Assembly (NCBI RefSeq): GCF_015767245.1
Contig: NZ_JADOTV010000004.1
Location: 1-64,000, forward strand
Length of the DNA stretch: 64,000 nt
Reading direction: 5' to 3'
Source: Aureivirga sp. CE67
Lineage (GTDB): Bacteria > Bacteroidota > Bacteroidia > Flavobacteriales > Flavobacteriaceae
The position numbers and the translations under genes are program-made. Of the stretch, positions 63,445 through 64,000 are shown piece after piece. How positions within the stretch are numbered: position 1 is the stretch's first letter; every line of letters begins with the position of its first letter. Under the pieces are notes generated by a model. The model ran no database searches and was not told the DNA's origin. It was given only the letters and a program-made list of their open reading frames with translations.

Positions 63445-64000
63445 TTATCTATTCAAAAAAGGATCTTTATTTTTTATTAAAATTTCAATTAGTTCCAAAT
63501 GTTTTTCATCTTGATATAAGCCTACAATTTCATCTTTATAACAAAATTTGACGAAATCTTCAATCTTATTTTCAGGAATTCCAATTCTATCTGTAAAGAA
63601 TGTTTTTCCATACCTTTTCAACATTTCACTTGGTAAGTTTTTGGTTAGTTCTTCATATTCTCTTGCTCTTAGATATTCTTTTTCTCTCACTCTTTGTTTA
63701 AGATCACTTGGTCCTAATACCTTAACTATTGGAGCTGCAATAAAAGCAGCCATTCCTATGACATCTCCACCAATGTTATTTCCTGGAACGGTGTTAACTA
63801 TAGGAGCTCCAGAGTTTTTATCGTTTAAATCATAACCAAAATTACCATATGCAGCAGTAAAATCTAAAGCGTCAGGATTTATCTTGGATAAATCACTCTC
63901 AGGAACTTTTTCGGAGTCGAAACTTAAAGTACCAGTAAGATCATGACTTTTAATTTCTACTTCTTCTAATTCAATTCTATTTTCTAAATCAATAAAATGA
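63445..64000 (-). CDS. Unknown protein, 5' end beyond the window (partial)
   Basis: The frame is open from the right edge to the stop at 63445, giving the last 184 or so residues. A Met at 63753 is internal: the 82 codons before it are equally gene-like (SGAPIVNTVPGNNIGGDVIG, KINPDALDFTAAYGNFGYDL). Residues near the Met form a Gly/Ala-rich hydrophobic stretch (GDVIGMAAFIAAPIVKVLG), after which the protein is charged and helical (VREKEYLRAREYEELTKNLP). The family is not recognised. One hydrophobic stretch suggests a membrane or glycine-zipper element. Confidence 0.75.
   Translation of the reverse strand, partial: HFIDLENRIELEEVEIKSHDLTGTLSFDSEKVPESDLSKINPDALDFTAAYGNFGYDLNDKNSGAPIVNTVPGNNIGGDVIGMAAFIAAPIVKVLGPSDLKQRVREKEYLRAREYEELTKNLPSEMLKRYGKTFFTDRIGIPENKIEDFVKFCYKDEIVGLYQDEKHLELIEILIKNKDPFLNR

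Overview
The window looks like chromosomal DNA from a member of the Flavobacteriaceae (Bacteroidota); the genus cannot be fixed from the sequence alone. The reasons are very low GC, no Shine-Dalgarno sequences, repeated -7 boxes of the Bacteroidota type TAnnTTTG, and characteristic families: TonB-dependent receptor plus DUF4249 lipoprotein, PafA phosphatase, DUF2911, LytTR two-component pair, GLPGLI-like secreted proteins and an SPFH/Arc/HAD cluster. There is no phage, plasmid or complete insertion sequence. Most genes are core or housekeeping, separated by repeat-rich intergenic DNA.

Layout. 0-9.8 kb: Spy-like protein, MscS channel, Nif3 plus a coiled-coil protein, ExbB-like protein, LytS/LytTR pair, lipoprotein, universal stress protein. 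10-11.6 kb: two orphan genes with REP-like elements next to their 3' ends. 11.7-20.7 kb (minus strand): DUF389 membrane protein, DUF2911-TPR protein, a tandem pair of erythromycin-esterase-like/carboxypeptidase-regulatory fusions, S1/P1 nuclease. 20.8-25.3 kb (plus): SPFH protein, a 55-aa DUF4177-like protein, DUF1648 protein, secreted hydrolase, Arc-type regulator and HAD phosphatase. 25.4-29.5 kb: an accessory island of duplicated small secreted proteins with duplicated flanking DNA and terminators, plus a GH18 protein. 29.5-32.6 kb: SDR, DEAD-box helicase, TerB-like protein. 32.8-33.4 kb: tRNA operon Lys-Tyr-Lys-Tyr-Lys with a clear promoter and terminator. 34-41 kb: MlaFE-type transporter, PafA, CpsB-like phosphatase, SDR, SprT, mannose-1-phosphate guanylyltransferase. 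41-49 kb: two outer-membrane proteins, a Crp/Fnr regulator, a SulP transporter, a B12-binding radical SAM protein with an overlooked 59-aa membrane partner, and an outer-membrane protein preceded by three FNR-like boxes. 49-64 kb: secreted lipocalin-like proteins, Lon, QueE, DoxX, LigA, DUF4249/TonB receptor pair, CobT and a gene running off the right edge.

Five repeat classes occupy the spacers: (i) eight copies of a ~30-bp element with a CCCCTC..GAGGGG hairpin, all in the same orientation; (ii) five REP-like hairpins with covarying stems, two pairs inverted as in REPINs; (iii) five copies of a 90-190-bp structured element that may be the Flavo-1 RNA motif; (iv) four 160/164-bp MITE-like elements in two subfamilies, three of them with 3-bp target duplications; (v) a 122-bp duplicated segment whose two copies differ only by transitions.

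The least explained signals are the radical SAM plus mini-membrane-protein operon, the triple FNR-box promoter near a Crp/Fnr gene whose recognition helix carries the FNR-type E-x-x-S-R pattern, and the duplicated small-secreted-protein island. All functional statements are by-eye family recognition; no database search was run.
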